A stretch of 64,000 nucleotides of DNA from Isoetes taiwanensis (Eukaryota; Streptophyta; Lycopodiopsida; Isoetales; Isoetaceae). The position numbers and the translations under genes are program-made. The stretch spans positions 2,052,968 to 2,116,967 of the forward strand of contig JAJEKV010000111.1 in NCBI GenBank assembly GCA_021234155.1, written 5' to 3'. Below are positions 52,641-64,000 of the stretch, in pieces (position 1 is the stretch's first letter; each line of letters begins with the position of its first letter). The notes beneath the pieces are model-generated. The model worked only from the letters and a program-made list of their open reading frames with translations, searched no databases and was not told the origin of the DNA.

Positions 52641-54600
52641 CTATCTTTTCCATCAAAAGAATATTCTCGCATCTAATGATGCACTTATTTCTTTGAAGAT
52701 AGCATCAGCAGCATTTACCTCAAATTGTAATTTGTCACGTTCCACAAAAGCACAGCCACTCACCATGAGTCTAGGGGAAGTGATATACAGTCTCCATTTG
52801 ATCAATACGCACTTGGAAACTTCAATTATGCTATGCTATAAATATTTAGCTTCTCAACCTCCACTGTATATGGACGCAGAATATTCAGGCTCACCTTGGC
52901 AACTGCGTTGTTAAGCCAAATTGCATTAGCTGTGGGCCTTTCAACTGTGGGATATTGCAAATATATTACACAGGACCTCAAATATGAGCTTGTTTGTGTA
53001 TATATAGCTTATAGTTATAGCTGGTGGGATGTATAAACATTCAACACAAATGCTGCAGCATTGAAGAAGGGTTCCAAGGCTGCAAGTTTTAAGGACAATT
53101 AATTCATGAGACTTTAGTGTCGAAATATAGTCCCAAAAAACTTGATGCTTACCTTTGATCATGTGCATAAAAGACACAACAAGAATTGAAAAAGACACAC
53201 TTGACATTACATGTCCCAAAGCATGGCATGCTGCAACTGGTGTAAACACCTTTTCAAATGGCTGAAACGAAATATATATTTGAGTAGACTGCAAACCTGA
53301 AGCAATCAAATGTTGATAAGGAAAATTTTAGAACTTACAGCTTTCGATTATGCTTCAATGGGCGAGCTAACAGTGCATTAGGCAACCGAACTCCCAGATG
53401 AATAACAGAGACAAAGCTTCATACGACGATTATCATAACTGTTAAAAAAAACTTGCAGAATTTGTTAAAATGCATAGAGGGATTTTGAGTGATCTTACAT
53501 TAAGCAAGTACATGCAAAGGTCTGTTGAATGTCATTCCTGAAGCATTGAGATATTCATGGTTCTTGCTTGCCAATTAAAGAAGAAGAAGCCAATGACTAA
53601 TGCAGGATACTTTGCAACAAAGCCCAAGCTCTCTGTGGTGTTGTCAATCAAAGCAACATCATACAAACATGGAAGTTAGCTTTATTTACATTTGGACATT
53701 GAGCAAAGATGCCAATCTTACTTTTTAGATTTAGATCTTCCAAGAAATAGAATTGAGCATATGTCATCCAAAAGACATTTTCTGTTACACATGACTTCTT
53801 CATCTATCAAATCTTGCATTAGAATGCTTTAAGTAGTTTGATGGTCAGAAAGGTGGACTCAGAGATGGCAAAAAAAATGTACGCTCGCTATGGAGAGCCG
53901 TAGCAATGGCAATGTATGCAATGGCAAATGCAGGTCTGGAGAGAAAGTTTCTGTCATGGCTTGCACATGATCTCTAGCACTGACAAAGCAATGCATGTCT
54001 TTTATAAAGATCATGAACCAATCAACCATATATATTTTCAAACATGCAACCAAAGAAGTCAAGCCATGTCTAATACCATATTGTTGCTACCGAAAATATG
54101 AGTGCTCCAACCTTAAATTAGCATGATCAAATCTAAACAAATTCACGTTAACGTTTAACAAAAACTGCCATAAAGAGCAGGAAAAAAGTCGGACGGGCTT
54201 AGCAAGGTATTTCGCCATGCTACTTCAAGGAGCCATGATTGCTTGCAGAGCCGCCAACTGCTCATACATTTACATGTCAATTGTTTAGAGGACAAACTGG
54301 ACATAATGCAGATGCATGCATATGATGGTGCGTTGAATAAGTGAACTATCATCTTTGCAGCCAAGAAAGCGAAGCCATGTCTGATATCATAGTGATGTCT
54401 GAGTTTTACAGTGAACACATAGCCCACAACCTAGATCCAGCGTAAAAATTGAAGGGCAAATATCTGTGCAATGATGCTCCTGCATCTGGCAAGGGCATGC
54501 TTCAATCCGGGTATTGTTGGATAATGCTTTCATTTGCCCAAGTCTTGGATCCCGTTTCATCTGTAGCAAACATCTCCATTCGATACTTCTATAAGCCATT
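52641..54600. other. Stretch without recognised gene between nested elements
   Basis: Short frames only. Possibly inserted DNA that split element C. No LTR or TIR pair recognised. Confidence 0.35.
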
Positions 54601-55055
54601 GTGGATTCCAGATGCTTGATACAGGACTATGATATTGGGTGGGCGGGAAGCATGCATGATTGGGCTCTAATGCAAAGAACAGCTGCTTACACTAAATTTG
54701 AGTCTGGAAAAATGAAGAATTATGGTGATGCTGCGTATACTCCAAGGCTTTGGTTGTTGACCCCATTTAGGTACTGGATTTAAGGATCATGAAAAACATT
54801 GGAATTTCATCCAGTCGAGCACTAGAATGTTTGTGGAACGAGCTTTTGGCATACTAAAGGCACGATTCCGTATATTGTTGAAGAAGACAGAGACACATAT
54901 AAAGCATGTGCCAATGGTTGTAGTTGCTTGCATGATGATGCATAATTTATGCATCATACATAATGAAGCATTTGATGAGAGTTGGGTCACTGAAGCGGCC
55001 GCGGAGTTACAAGGAAATGAGGCAAGTGCAAGGGAGGCATTACGTGAACTATAGT
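54601..55055 (+). pseudogene. PIF/Harbinger transposase fragment (DDE_Tnp_4)
   Basis: First frame: IQDYDIGWAGSMHDWALMQR and YGDAAYTPRLWLLTPF, containing the second catalytic Asp (GDAAY). After a stop: MFVERAFGILKARFRILLKK, with the catalytic Glu (VERAFG), and VVVACMMMHNLCI. These are the C-terminal two thirds of plant PIF/Harbinger DDE transposase. The first catalytic Asp region and the N-terminal HTH are not found upstream; the match begins abruptly at about 54600. An acidic tail follows to about 55190. Confidence 0.85.
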
Positions 55056-55265
55056 AAGTGCACACCAAAATGAGAATACTGAGGAGGTTGATGAGAATGG
55101 AGAGGAAAATAGAAACGAGGAAAATGTCGAAGAAGAGCTAGTTCTAGAAGACACTGGAAGAAGGGATGCGTTGGCAAGGGCTCTATAAAGTGCTCGTTGT
55201 TCTATATACATAGATGATATCTAAAAATGTTCTTGATGACAACTTCATGTTTTTGTGGTTTATAA

Positions 55266-56160
55266 TTTTTTTTTTTGAAGGACGACAAGCTTTATCCACC
55301 AATTAAAAACTAGAGCAACATAAAATGCAAAGACAGGATTATAACCCAGTGGACAAACCAATCTAACTGAGCACAACCACCTGCCTATGCAAAAGAATGA
55401 ATCTGAAGGTAAGTATGCCAGATCAGTACTTTCTTCTCTTGATCAAGAGAAGAACAATTGTAAGCCATAACAATTTTATTTTGCGCCCATTGAAGAACAA
55501 TCTCATCTGCAGTATCTATGCCGTTAAAGATAAACGACCTCCTTCTCTTCCAGATTGACCATAAAAGCCAGCCACATGCGAGATGAAAAGCTCGTTGCCG
55601 TAGTTTGGGCCAAGGATCGGGATAGATAGCAAGCAAAATTTGCTGGCTAGATCGAGACGTGCCAAATAGAGTCAACAACCAAGACCATGCCTGCCGAAGC
55701 TGCTCACACAAGAAAAAACAATGCTCAATACTCTCAACCCTTTGCTGGCATAAAGGACAGAGCTCTGAAATCCGATTATCCATTTTATGGACTAACCTGT
55801 TGACTCTGAGGCATCTATGGATCACTTGCCACCACAAAACTACTACTTTGGGATGAAGCAGCTTATCCCATTCCCATATCCAAACACTTTTTCATTGTGG
55901 CTGAGGGACCTGAAGATGCCACCTATTAGATGGAGGCATGATTTCAGAATGCAAAGGCAATTTATACACAGAAGACACAAACCGCCCTGGCTGGATATCC
56001 TGATGGCAACCCCATACGACTACCTCAATCTGTGGACCAGAATCCTGTGGCGACAATGCAGCAATATGACTCTGTCCCATCTGTACAACAAGAACTTTGT
56101 TCTAAATGCTTCCCATGACTTGAGATGACCAGACTCATACCAAGCTGCAATAGTGCTTAT
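55266..56160 (-). mobile_element. LINE 3' end with poly(A)
   Basis: Minus strand, 5'-truncated. The ORF2 C-terminus at 55837-55385 (150 codons) shows the zf-RVT pattern (CPLCQQRVESIEHCFFLC) and CGWLLWSIWKRRRSFIF. Upstream frames to about 56130 belong to the same ORF with frameshifts. A 3' UTR of ~110 bases ends in an A11 tail (plus-strand T run 55266-55276). It is related to, but distinct from, the LINE shard at 49435-49970. Confidence 0.82.
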
Positions 56161-56425
56161 ACCAGCTGCTATCCATCGTCGTTGTGTCGTTGTGGCTTAT
56201 AAAATTGTCTTTATAATAATATGACATGTCATATTTTGCGTAGTGGAAATAAGACATGACTTATCTGAATAAGACACGTCTTATATTAAAGTAGTGGAAA
56301 ACTAATTTTTGTATAATACATATCTTATAAATGACGTGGAACTCAAAAGGATATCTTATAATTTTATGACAGCCATAAAATAAGACAGGTGTGAAAAAAG
56401 GGCCTAAGCTTGTAAAGGAAGAATG

Positions 56426-56575
56426 GAACTGAATTGAATTAATCTTTTAAGTCCACGGAGACCAAAGGTCTATGGGACCCAATATAATGGATGCAATAAA
56501 TGCATTATTAGTTAGGATTTAGAACATTCGTCCAATAGGGTTTTCGAAGGAAAAACTTGACCATAATGAGCCTAT
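56426..56575 (-). repeat. SINE-like repeat, GAATT-type tail, no 5S head
   Basis: Plus strand GGAACTGAATTGAATTAATC, TTTTAAGTCCACGGAGACC, CTATGGGACCC, then TTTTCGAAGGAAAAAC. Shares the tail module with 28862-28925 and 45245-45395. The right limit is uncertain; GC-rich sequence with GATCAGTGCGGTGC follows at 56.69 kb. Confidence 0.6.
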
Positions 56576-57178
56576 TGATATAGACATATCAAACTGCTAC
56601 CCTTGGTGTTACAGCAAAATTCAATGCCCAAATTTTGTGCCGCTTGGGATGCACCAATCAATTGTCGCCCACACCACGGATCCCAGATCCCCCTCGTTGA
56701 TCAGTGCGGTGCTGCTCCCAACCGATGTTACAACACCCCGGTGTTACTGACACCACAGATGAATGGATTCTCTTAGTAATTTTCCCCTAAGCGGTTATCT
56801 GACCACCTGCACAGAAACTCAGTTCTACCACAGGAAGGCCTGGCTTTTTCTGTGGCTACACCAGCAGAGTCGTTCTGCCAAACCGAGTTCTTCTGCCAAG
56901 TCTCCATCCAAACAGGTATCTATAGCTTCAAGAATTGTGTCTTTTCTTCAAGAACCCACTTTCGATCCCCCTGGCCAATTCGCTTTCTAGGCCTTATAAG
57001 CTTACCAATGACGCTAACCCCAGTCCTTCTGAGTCAGATCCAACCCACTTGGCCCTAATCTGATCCCAATCGAAGCCATCCCAGCCACGACTGCAGATTC
57101 GCCATTGCCGACCTGTTATAGGTCCGTTCGATCTGTTCTACAACAGATTTTTGCCCCATCGAACCACAACATGCCACG
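56576..57178. other. Stretch without recognised gene
   Basis: Somewhat GC-richer than its surroundings. A short frame with Phe/Ser-rich sequence and no domain. Confidence 0.35.
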
Positions 57179-57615
57179 TGTCCTTAATATTCACTTTTAA
57201 CGTTGCTAACTTACATTACTTCATATTAATAACAATATTAATACCCATAGTGTTAGTAACTAACACTAGTGCCCCTAACGTTAACTTGTAACATCACCTA
57301 CACATTAATATTAATGTTACGTGACTACCGGCAACCATTGGTATCACATGCCTTGCTTCTGCAACTAATATTAGTGCCCATGGTGACCGATATCGGTCCC
57401 TAGCAATACTCTGACGTTAGTACTAATCCTGCAGTTAGTACTAACCCTTAGCACTAAATCCCCTTACTCTCATATTACATCACCATAGACCGATTACGGA
57501 CATATGGCCCGACAATCGTCCCAGTCACCGTGTGACCTGACTGACAGTACTCCCATGCTCATAGACGTCTGTCAAGGGCCGAATGCTGCCAATGCCCCTA
57601 GAAGCACCTGTAACA
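57179..57615 (-). repeat. LTR (3' LTR, left) of the non-autonomous element
   Basis: About 437 bp, with words such as GACCGATATCGGTCCCTAGC and CGATTACGGACATATGGCCC matching 60137-60585 with scattered differences and a few short indels. Rich in TTAGTACTAA-like short palindromes. Confidence 0.8.
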
Positions 57616-57943
57616 TTCCTCCTCTCCCCAAAGGACCTTGTCCTCAAGGTTGACCAACTAGTCGAGGGAACTACTGCACAATTTCTGCCATCTCCCGGTG
57701 TGGCGTCCTTAGGAGACCGATCTCGCCACAAGATCCGATATATTAAAATATCCCTAATGCACAACTTCCCACTCTTTACATAAAAGAAGTGCGGCATTAC
57801 AGAGGAGTTTAAGACAACGGTATACTCTCAGGACTAACCATGTTATCCATCTCGAGTATAATATGCCTCGGTTGACTTCTAACAGGATGGATCCGCAAGT
57901 CCTATAGTAAGTCCAACTCATATGTTCTTATCCAACCTTTCCC

Positions 57944-58293
57944 ACTCTAAAAGATCCAACATATCATAGAGTACGTTCTCCCATCAAGGATCATCAAATA
58001 TCCACCCTTAGAGCTAAAGGATATACAATCCCTTTGAATGGCATGTTCATCCTCGTCCTAATGGATGTTTGCCTCTATGCTTAATTGCATAGCCCCTAGC
58101 CTTATTTGACTTTTCGCAAACCACGTTTGCACTCATGCAATATTGCACCTCTGTCATGCAATAGACTAATTGAAATCACATCCAGGTATTCATGTCTTTG
58201 GACATGAGTCCTAAGATCTCAACTAGACCTTGGTTCTATTGCACTCATGTTATATCAACGAGTGCTAGTAACATCAACAATATTGACTATTGC
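57944..58293. repeat. Internal direct repeat, copy 1 (350 bp)
   Basis: ACTCTAAAAGATCC to ATTGACTATTGC. Nearly identical to 59050-59411, apart from a 12-base GAAGGAAGGAAG expansion in the second copy. Confidence 0.9.
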
Positions 58294-59049
58294 CGACTTA
58301 ATGATATATATTCAACAAAATTTAGACTTATTCAAATTGAATAGATAGCACTTTAAGAACGCCATTATAAGAATCAATGTATTGTTTAATTCTTCTTGAT
58401 TGTTATAGTATTTATAAGTTATAATTATATAAGTTTATCTTTAAATTAAAACTAAAATGGTTATCCTTCCAAACTAATTTTCGCACTTGAATCTATTTAG
58501 ACTTAGACATTTCAAGAATATAAAATTTTATTTTTTAATGATTTAACAAATTTAAAATTAACAATCTAGATAATTTCTAAATAAAATATGATGGTTTGAT
58601 TGACTTAAAACTATTATGACAATTTCACAATTTACAAACTTTTACACTTTTAAAGATACTTTAAGAAAAGTTTTAGGTTGAGTTTATTATTGATTAATTT
58701 ATTAAATATTTTATTTTATCAATAATAAATTATTCAGGAGTTATTTTTAAGATGTAAACTAATCATTTAATTAACTTCAATCTAAAATTTTCTTCATTAA
58801 CTATTCTAAAAAAATAACATTTTAATCATACAGAGTTTATCCTAGATGAGAATTTAATTCTAAATAGACTAAAGTAAAAATTAATTTAGCAAGCAATTTT
58901 CTACTATAATAACTATAATACTTTTGATCTAAAGATAAATTGAACAACTTATTAAAATCAATAAAGTTAAAAATATATATAATTTTATCATGGCATCATT
59001 GAAGTATATCTATTAGATTTAAATAAGTCCAAAATTTCTTAAATATGTT
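58294..59049. other. AT-rich 756-bp block between internal repeats
   Basis: Very AT-rich, without ORFs, and unlike the flanking sequence. No inverted ends recognised. Confidence 0.6.
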
Positions 59050-59411
59050 ACTCTAAAAGATCCAGCATATCATAGAGTACGTTCTCCCATCAAGGATCAT
59101 CAAATATCCACTCTTAGAGCTAAAGGAAGGAAGGAAGGATATGCAATCCCTTTGAATGGCATGTTCACCCTCGTCCTAATGGATGTTTGCCTCTATGCTT
59201 AATTGCATAGCCCCTAGCCTTACTTGACTTTTCGCAAACCATGTTTGCACTCATGCAATATTGCACCTCTATCATGCAATATACTAATTGAAATCACATC
59301 CAGGTATTCATGTCTTTGGACATGAGTCCTAAGATCTCAACTAGACCTTGGTTCTATTGCACTCATGTTATAGCAACGAGTGCTAGTAACATCAACAATA
59401 TTGACTATTGC
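59050..59411. repeat. Internal direct repeat, copy 2 (362 bp)
   Basis: Second copy of 57944-58293, with the 12-base GAAGGAAGGAAG expansion. Confidence 0.9.
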
Positions 59412-60136
59412 ATCACATCGGCAAAGATAACACCTTTACCTCTTACGTGCTCAACTTTTAAGGTACCATGTTGCTTATGCGATATTAAATTCCAAAAATC
59501 ATGGCTTGTTGGTATGTAGATTTTCCTTTTTTCCAAGAGAACTACGACCTTATTTGATAAACTTGTACTCATTCATGTTTATCAAACCCCAATTGATCTT
59601 TTCAATATGCATTGCTGATCTGGAAAGATCGTTGCATCATAAGAAAACACTTTATGCTTTATTCATACCTCAATAACTAAGGTATCTTACCATGTGTACA
59701 CATTATACTAAGGCTCATGCCACTAGTCAAGCATACAATTTGTCATGGTTACACTACACCTGACTCATAAATCCTATCACATGCCAGGTGATACAGTTAT
59801 GCTTTCCACATATGAATGCCCACTAGAGGTTCATACAGTTACACATAACCTTGCCCGTCTTACGACTATATCATTTCACAAGCACAATCACTATGCTTGC
59901 CTTATCTAAACAATTACAACTCAATTGGAACTACTAATACTACAGCTACTTGACCTTGTCAAGAATAGCACTCTCCATTCAAATTGAACTATAAATGTTA
60001 TAGTTTTGACCTTGTCAAAAGTTTCCCATTGATTCTACTCTTAAGAGATCCGTATGAAGTTTTGAATTCCATTGAACTCACATGGTTCCAGCACTAGGCA
60101 ACTACGTCAAGAAATTTTTTTTTCCATCCCCAAACT

Positions 60137-60585
60137 TATCCTTAACATTTCTAACTTACATTACTTCATGTTAATAACAATATTAATACCCCTAGTATTA
60201 GTAACTAACACTAGTGCCCCAAACGTTAACTTGTAATGTCACCTACACATTAATATTAACGTTACGTGACTATCGGCAACCATTGGTATCACATGCCCTA
60301 CTTCCGCAACTAATATTATTAACTAATATTAGTGCCCCTAGTGACCGATATCGGTCCCTAGCAATATTCTGGCGTTAGTACTAATCCCGTACTAACAATT
60401 TCCTTTAGTACTAACCCTTAGCACTAAATTCCCTTACTCTCATATTACGTCACCATAGACCGATTACGGACATATGGCCCAGCAGTCGTCCCAGTCACCA
60501 TGTGACCTGACTGACAGTACTCCTATGCTCATAGACGTCTGTCAAGGGCCCGATTCCGGCAATGCCCCTGGAAGCACCTGTAACG
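60137..60585 (-). repeat. LTR (5' LTR, right) of the non-autonomous element
   Basis: About 449 bp, the partner of 57179-57615. The start base (minus strand) has changed from T to C. Confidence 0.78.
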
Positions 60586-61519
60586 CTTGGCCTCTTCATT
60601 CAAGCCATTATGTATATAACTCTAGCACGTCTAGTATAAAGATGGTAGTGTAGCTATTTCAGACATCTGAGCAACACATGTAGCAATTGATGTGAGATCA
60701 AGAAAGTTGTATATCGACCCATCTATCTGTCCCAATTCTGATTTGATGCGCATCTGTGCAAATAGTTGCAATGCCATGGCGTCTTCTCATGGTCAGATGG
60801 GCCAATAGATATGGTTATGGTCGATGAGTCAATGTAAGGGTGATTTGGTCTCTATAAGGACTTGTCTTACCTTTTCCATACTACTGGAAAGTTTGTGCGA
60901 GAAACAAGTATCCATATATTGCTTCAATCGAATGATGTCTTCATTGCCATTCACTTGTATACTAGATGTTCCTGAACAATTTATTTGATAGTCAAATTCG
61001 ACATTTCTTCTTCCAACAAGATTTTAGACATTGTTGATCCATGGAATGTATGTACAACAAGGTTTGGAAGGCATGTATCCCCCAAGTTTACCATCTTTTG
61101 GCAGTTAAGTACGTGGCATTCCATTCGTACCCATTGAAGTGGGAGCCTGCCTCTAGCAGAAGGATGTGATATGGATTAATAGTCTTGACCTCTAATGCAC
61201 AGGTCAAAAAAGCTTTCTGAATACCTTCTAGATTATCTTATATGGAAGATGTTATCTGCACCTCCATACCATATAGGAACAATTGCTTTACTAATACATG
61301 AAATAAATTTGCATGATGGGATCAACCATAGAGATCTGCTTTGGAACAATTGTTCTGCATAGCATATAGAGCCTTCCAGCCTGTACTTACTCTTACGGAG
61401 TACAAATATCCCAATGCATGCAAGCCATGAACTCCAGTCCAAGATACTTGTATGTTTACACTATCTCAGTTGATATCGACATGCTTAGAATGTATGTGCT
61501 TGAACATCCATACAAATGG
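60586..61519. other. Stretch without recognised gene
   Basis: Possibly highly decayed integrase sequence of element C, but no motif survives clearly before 61520. Confidence 0.35.
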
Positions 61520-62189
61520 GACGCGTATCTTCCATTGTAGAGTTTGCCTACAATAATACCTTCCAAAACTCCATAGGAATGAGTCCTTTCTAGGCATGGC
61601 GAGGAATGTAGATGTCCAGTGAATTGGAGAGACCCACATGTACAAGTGGAAGCCGCTAACACATTAAGTGAGGATGTGGAAGACCAGTTGAAAATAATTC
61701 AAGAGAATTTGCATAAGGTCCAAAATAGATAGAAACAGTATGCCGACTAGAAACATCGCACAATAGAGTTTAAAGCAGGTGACATGGTGTCTTCTGTGCA
61801 TAAATCCGAAACAAGGGACTCTTAAATTTCCAAAAGACGCAAAGCTTGCTCCAAGATTTGCAGGACCTTTTAAGATTGTCAAGAGAATTGGGTTGATGGC
61901 CTATAAGTTGGAATTACCAACGAATGTTAAGGTTCATGATGTGTTCCACGTGAGCAACCTAAGGAAGTATGTTCCAGCGGATCGTCATATTCTCCACCCA
62001 CATGATTTAGAGGCTATAGAACAGCGGATGGCTATTAAACCAACCCAAATATTGAGGCAAGAGGTTCGAATGTTGAGGAATCATGAGATAAAACGCTATC
62101 TCGTACAATGGCAAGGATGTCCAATAGAGGATGCAGCTTGGGTAGATGCAAGCGAATTTCATCATTTGTATCAGGACTTCAAGCCATGA
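61520..62189 (+). pseudogene. Integrase C-terminus with chromodomain (element C, 3' part)
   Basis: Begins with VEFAYNNTFQNSIGMSPF (about 61523-61590). Decayed linker codons with stops follow, then an open 136-codon frame (61779-62189): KLAPRFAGPFKIVKRIGLMA, KVHDVFHVSNLRKYV, and a chromodomain RYLVQWQGCPIEDAAWV with W residues in the usual cage positions. It ends with HHLYQDFKP. It belongs to a chromovirus of the same general type as the pol pieces at 50225-52640. Confidence 0.85.
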
Positions 62190-63607
62190 GGACATGGATT
62201 TCTTTAAAGATGGATAGAATGTAACGAACCTAGCTAGTTAATGGTAGGGAATGGGATTTTTACTCTAGAATCATTCCATTTCAATGGTAGAAATAACTAA
62301 AATATAAGATATTTAGTATTATGGGTTAGAAAATTCAAATACTCAAAATGAGAATGCATGCAAACTACTTTTCATGCAAACTAGAAATTTCATGCAAACT
62401 GAAGTTGGAAAACCATATAAATGGGGAGTGAATCGATAGAAATTAAGGAATCAAGGAAGGAGGGGAAGTTAGAAGGAAAAATTCGTTGCAAAGTGAGCTT
62501 GTAAGCAGTGAGTACATGAAGGGCTTGGATTTATTCTTATGAATGCTTACAGGTTTGCAATTGGTGATTGTTTCCATGGCTAGGCCTTGTTGTTGGTTTA
62601 TCTGCTTGAATAAATGCCTTCTTGCAGATAATACAGATCTGTAGTAGATGTAGATCGAAACTAAGCTGGTTGTGTGCCTGTTGTAAACTTCTGGCTTTTG
62701 CTTCAAGCTTGTTCAGTTTTTCATAGTCCCTGCTAGTTTCGTTTTAGTGTTGCCAGGCCATCACTATTGTACAGTCAGATCCGAAAGGATTTAAAGAACA
62801 CACAGAGTTATGGATTTCTTGTTCATTTCTTACAGTTCCAGCTTCTTTCCCTGGTTGTCAGCTGCACTAATCCATCTTGTTATTAAGCTTGGAATATATT
62901 TATGCTTGCAAGCCTTGTCACTTGCCTGCCATCGTTGATGTTTTGGAATCCAATCCGGCATTTTCCAACTTCTTTATTATTCATTGTTCTATTTCCCAAT
63001 GGGTCCAGGACGGATCTATTTGATGAAGCCTGGAATTTGCAAATATCCATGAATTAGGGCTTCAAACCTCTGTTAAATTATCCAGCCTTCCCGTTGTCAG
63101 GTTACAGCCGTGTTACAGTAACAAATTCGTCATGTTATTTTGTGTTGGTCGCTTAATATCAAGTTTTTCCTTTGATATAATAAGTTGCATGCTAGCATAT
63201 TGGTTTGAGCCTTGGTGTTGCATAAAAAATTGAGTTCAAATCCTGGTTTCCCCATATATTTTTTCCTTGTTTCTTTTGCATTTAAATGTGAACCCTACTT
63301 GTCTATAGTTCCCAAGTTCAAACGTTATTTCCCTTGAATTTTGCCACACTCTCTTTCTCTCAAACTAGATCATTGGGTTATTCCTCTCATAGTTATGCAC
63401 GTTTTATTAAAGATTTGCACATCGTTATGGTTAGGGAAGATTGAACATTGGTTTTGCTCCTTGATTGAAGGACGCTAAATATTTTTGCATGTGTACAACG
63501 CATTGATGCATACATAAATATTGATTCTCGGTAATGATTTGACATCATCTGAGGCACTCCTGACAAACACCCCAGGATGAGAGTGTGAATTGCGTCCGTG
63601 ACCCCGC

Positions 63608-63713
63608 CTTTGAGTGGAGCATCAAGGGACTAACCGGGAGGCTCTCACGCTTTGTATAGGCTTTGAGTGGAGCATCAAGGGACTAACCGGGAGGCTCTCA
63701 CGCTTTGTATAGG
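63608..63713. repeat. Tandem duplication, two 53-bp units
   Basis: CTTTGAGTGGAGCATCAAGG... to ...CGCTTTGTATAGG repeated exactly (63608-63660, 63661-63713). Confidence 0.93.
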
Positions 63714-63802
63714 CATTGGCTGAGAAGCGAGGACTGATCAACCCGCATAATAGATTGATGATGTTCTAACGAATATTGAAATTTCACCTTACATTCCTTA
63801 AA

Positions 63803-63922
63803 GTGTGATGATTTTTACAAGGCATATGTACTCAATTAGACGTAAGCCTAACTTTTGTGTTTGTGTGATGATTCTTACGAGGCATATGTACTCACTTAGA
63901 CGTAAGTCTAACTTTTGTGTTG
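63803..63922. repeat. Tandem duplication, two 60-bp units
   Basis: GTGTGATGATT... to ...CTAACTTTTGTGTT repeated at 63803 and 63863 with five or so differences. Confidence 0.9.
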
Positions 63923-64000
63923 TTTGAATATAGGAAATGGCCTATAGCTGCCCTTTAGAAAAGGTAGAGGTGAAGCTGACTGAACTGTGGGGTTACTTGG

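Larger units (their letters stand above)
57179..60585 (-). mobile_element. Non-autonomous Ty3/gypsy derivative with two LTRs
   Basis: Direct repeats at 57179-57615 and 60137-60585 are its LTRs. Read on the minus strand they begin TGTTACAGGTGC (57615; CGTTACAGG at 60585). Just inside the left LTR the minus strand has GGGGAGAGGAGGAA (polypurine tract) preceded by codons NLEDKVLWGEEE, the usual C-terminal tail of a gypsy pol. The rest of the 2.5 kb interior is noncoding, with a nested duplication and an AT-rich block. No primer site recognised at the 60137 side, and no target duplication is visible. I read it as a deletion derivative. Confidence 0.72.
62220..64000 (+). repeat. Putative 3' LTR of element C, running off the window
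   Basis: Starts TGTAACGAACC about 30 bases after the chromodomain stop, a normal place for a 3' LTR, although the preceding purine tract is weak (AAAGATGGATAGAA). A TATA-like ACCATATAAATGGGG lies at 62411. No matching 5' LTR is in the window, so this rests on position and ends alone. Confidence 0.5.

Noticed and set aside
62220-62240. Element C 3' LTR start as certain
   Set aside because: No strong polypurine tract and no second LTR in the window, so it is reported only as putative.
1-64000. CRISPR arrays, tRNA genes, bacterial-type operons
   Set aside because: No regularly spaced repeat-spacer array or convincing tRNA cloverleaf was seen; the content is that of a plant nuclear genome.

Overview
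The window looks like nuclear DNA of a land plant. It holds Ty3/gypsy chromoviruses primed by the plant initiator-Met tRNA (TGGTATCAGAGC primer site), LINEs, a PIF/Harbinger fragment, foldback elements, 5S-type repeats, intron-rich host exons and shards of plant genes (ACR, fatty acid 2-hydroxylase, Furry-like). I cannot name the species. The Tcn1-like look of the chromoviruses makes me lean to a non-flowering plant such as a fern or lycophyte, but that is weak inference. Genes are sparse and most of the sequence is transposon-derived or featureless.

The centrepiece is a 13.1 kb LTR retrotransposon at 25149-38264 (+). It has LTRs of about 1.55 kb, a perfect 5-bp target duplication (TAAAT at 25144-25148 and 38265-38269), a primer binding site and a polypurine tract. 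Its pol is a chromovirus pol (protease, RT, RNase H, DD35E integrase, chromodomain). Upstream of gag it carries three extra ORFs. The first ends in an almost complete, canonical-length histone H3 fold, aligning without gaps to H3 residues 37-134. A second, older copy on the minus strand at 1-4025 carries the same ORF1-H3 arrangement and shares several derived H3 substitutions, so the histone domain belongs to the family and is not an accident of one copy. A third relative is a diverged LTR plus primer site at 20253-21785 (-). The complete-looking copy is broken by one in-frame stop, several frameshifts and a deletion in protease. A 5S-rRNA-headed SINE-like insert (28862-29064) sits between its ORF1 and ORF2.

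Layout. 1-4 kb: old H3-element copy (-). 4.1-4.8 kb: unknown ORF. 5-9 kb: mostly noncoding, with a Helitron-like 3' terminus (7131) and a foldback element (8663-9059). 9.3-10.4 kb: cluster of three unrelated plant gene fragments. 11-17 kb: inverted dispersed repeats, a 130-bp tandem duplication, one unknown ORF (15.7-16.2 kb) and a second foldback (16998-17413). 19.3-20.1 kb: purine-rich minisatellite. 20.3-22.1 kb: diverged LTR and protease fragment. 25.1-38.3 kb: H3 element. 38.3 kb: second Helitron-like end. 41.5-42.0 kb: three phase-consistent exons of an unidentified gene (-). 47.3-48.3 kb: a Siva-like cysteine-rich gene (-), the best host gene here. 49.4-64 kb: nested transposons, with a LINE shard, a gypsy element split by about 9 kb, a PIF/Harbinger transposase remnant, a LINE 3' end with poly(A), a non-autonomous LTR element with an internal 350-bp duplication, and the start of an LTR-like region running off the window.

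How the parts could work together: in the H3 element, gag/pol supply normal retrotransposition functions and the integrase C-terminus carries a chromodomain, a fold known to read histone H3 tails in other chromoviruses. The same genome also encodes an H3 fold. A role in chromatin mimicry, targeting or packaging is a hypothesis; only the co-occurrence is seen in the sequence.
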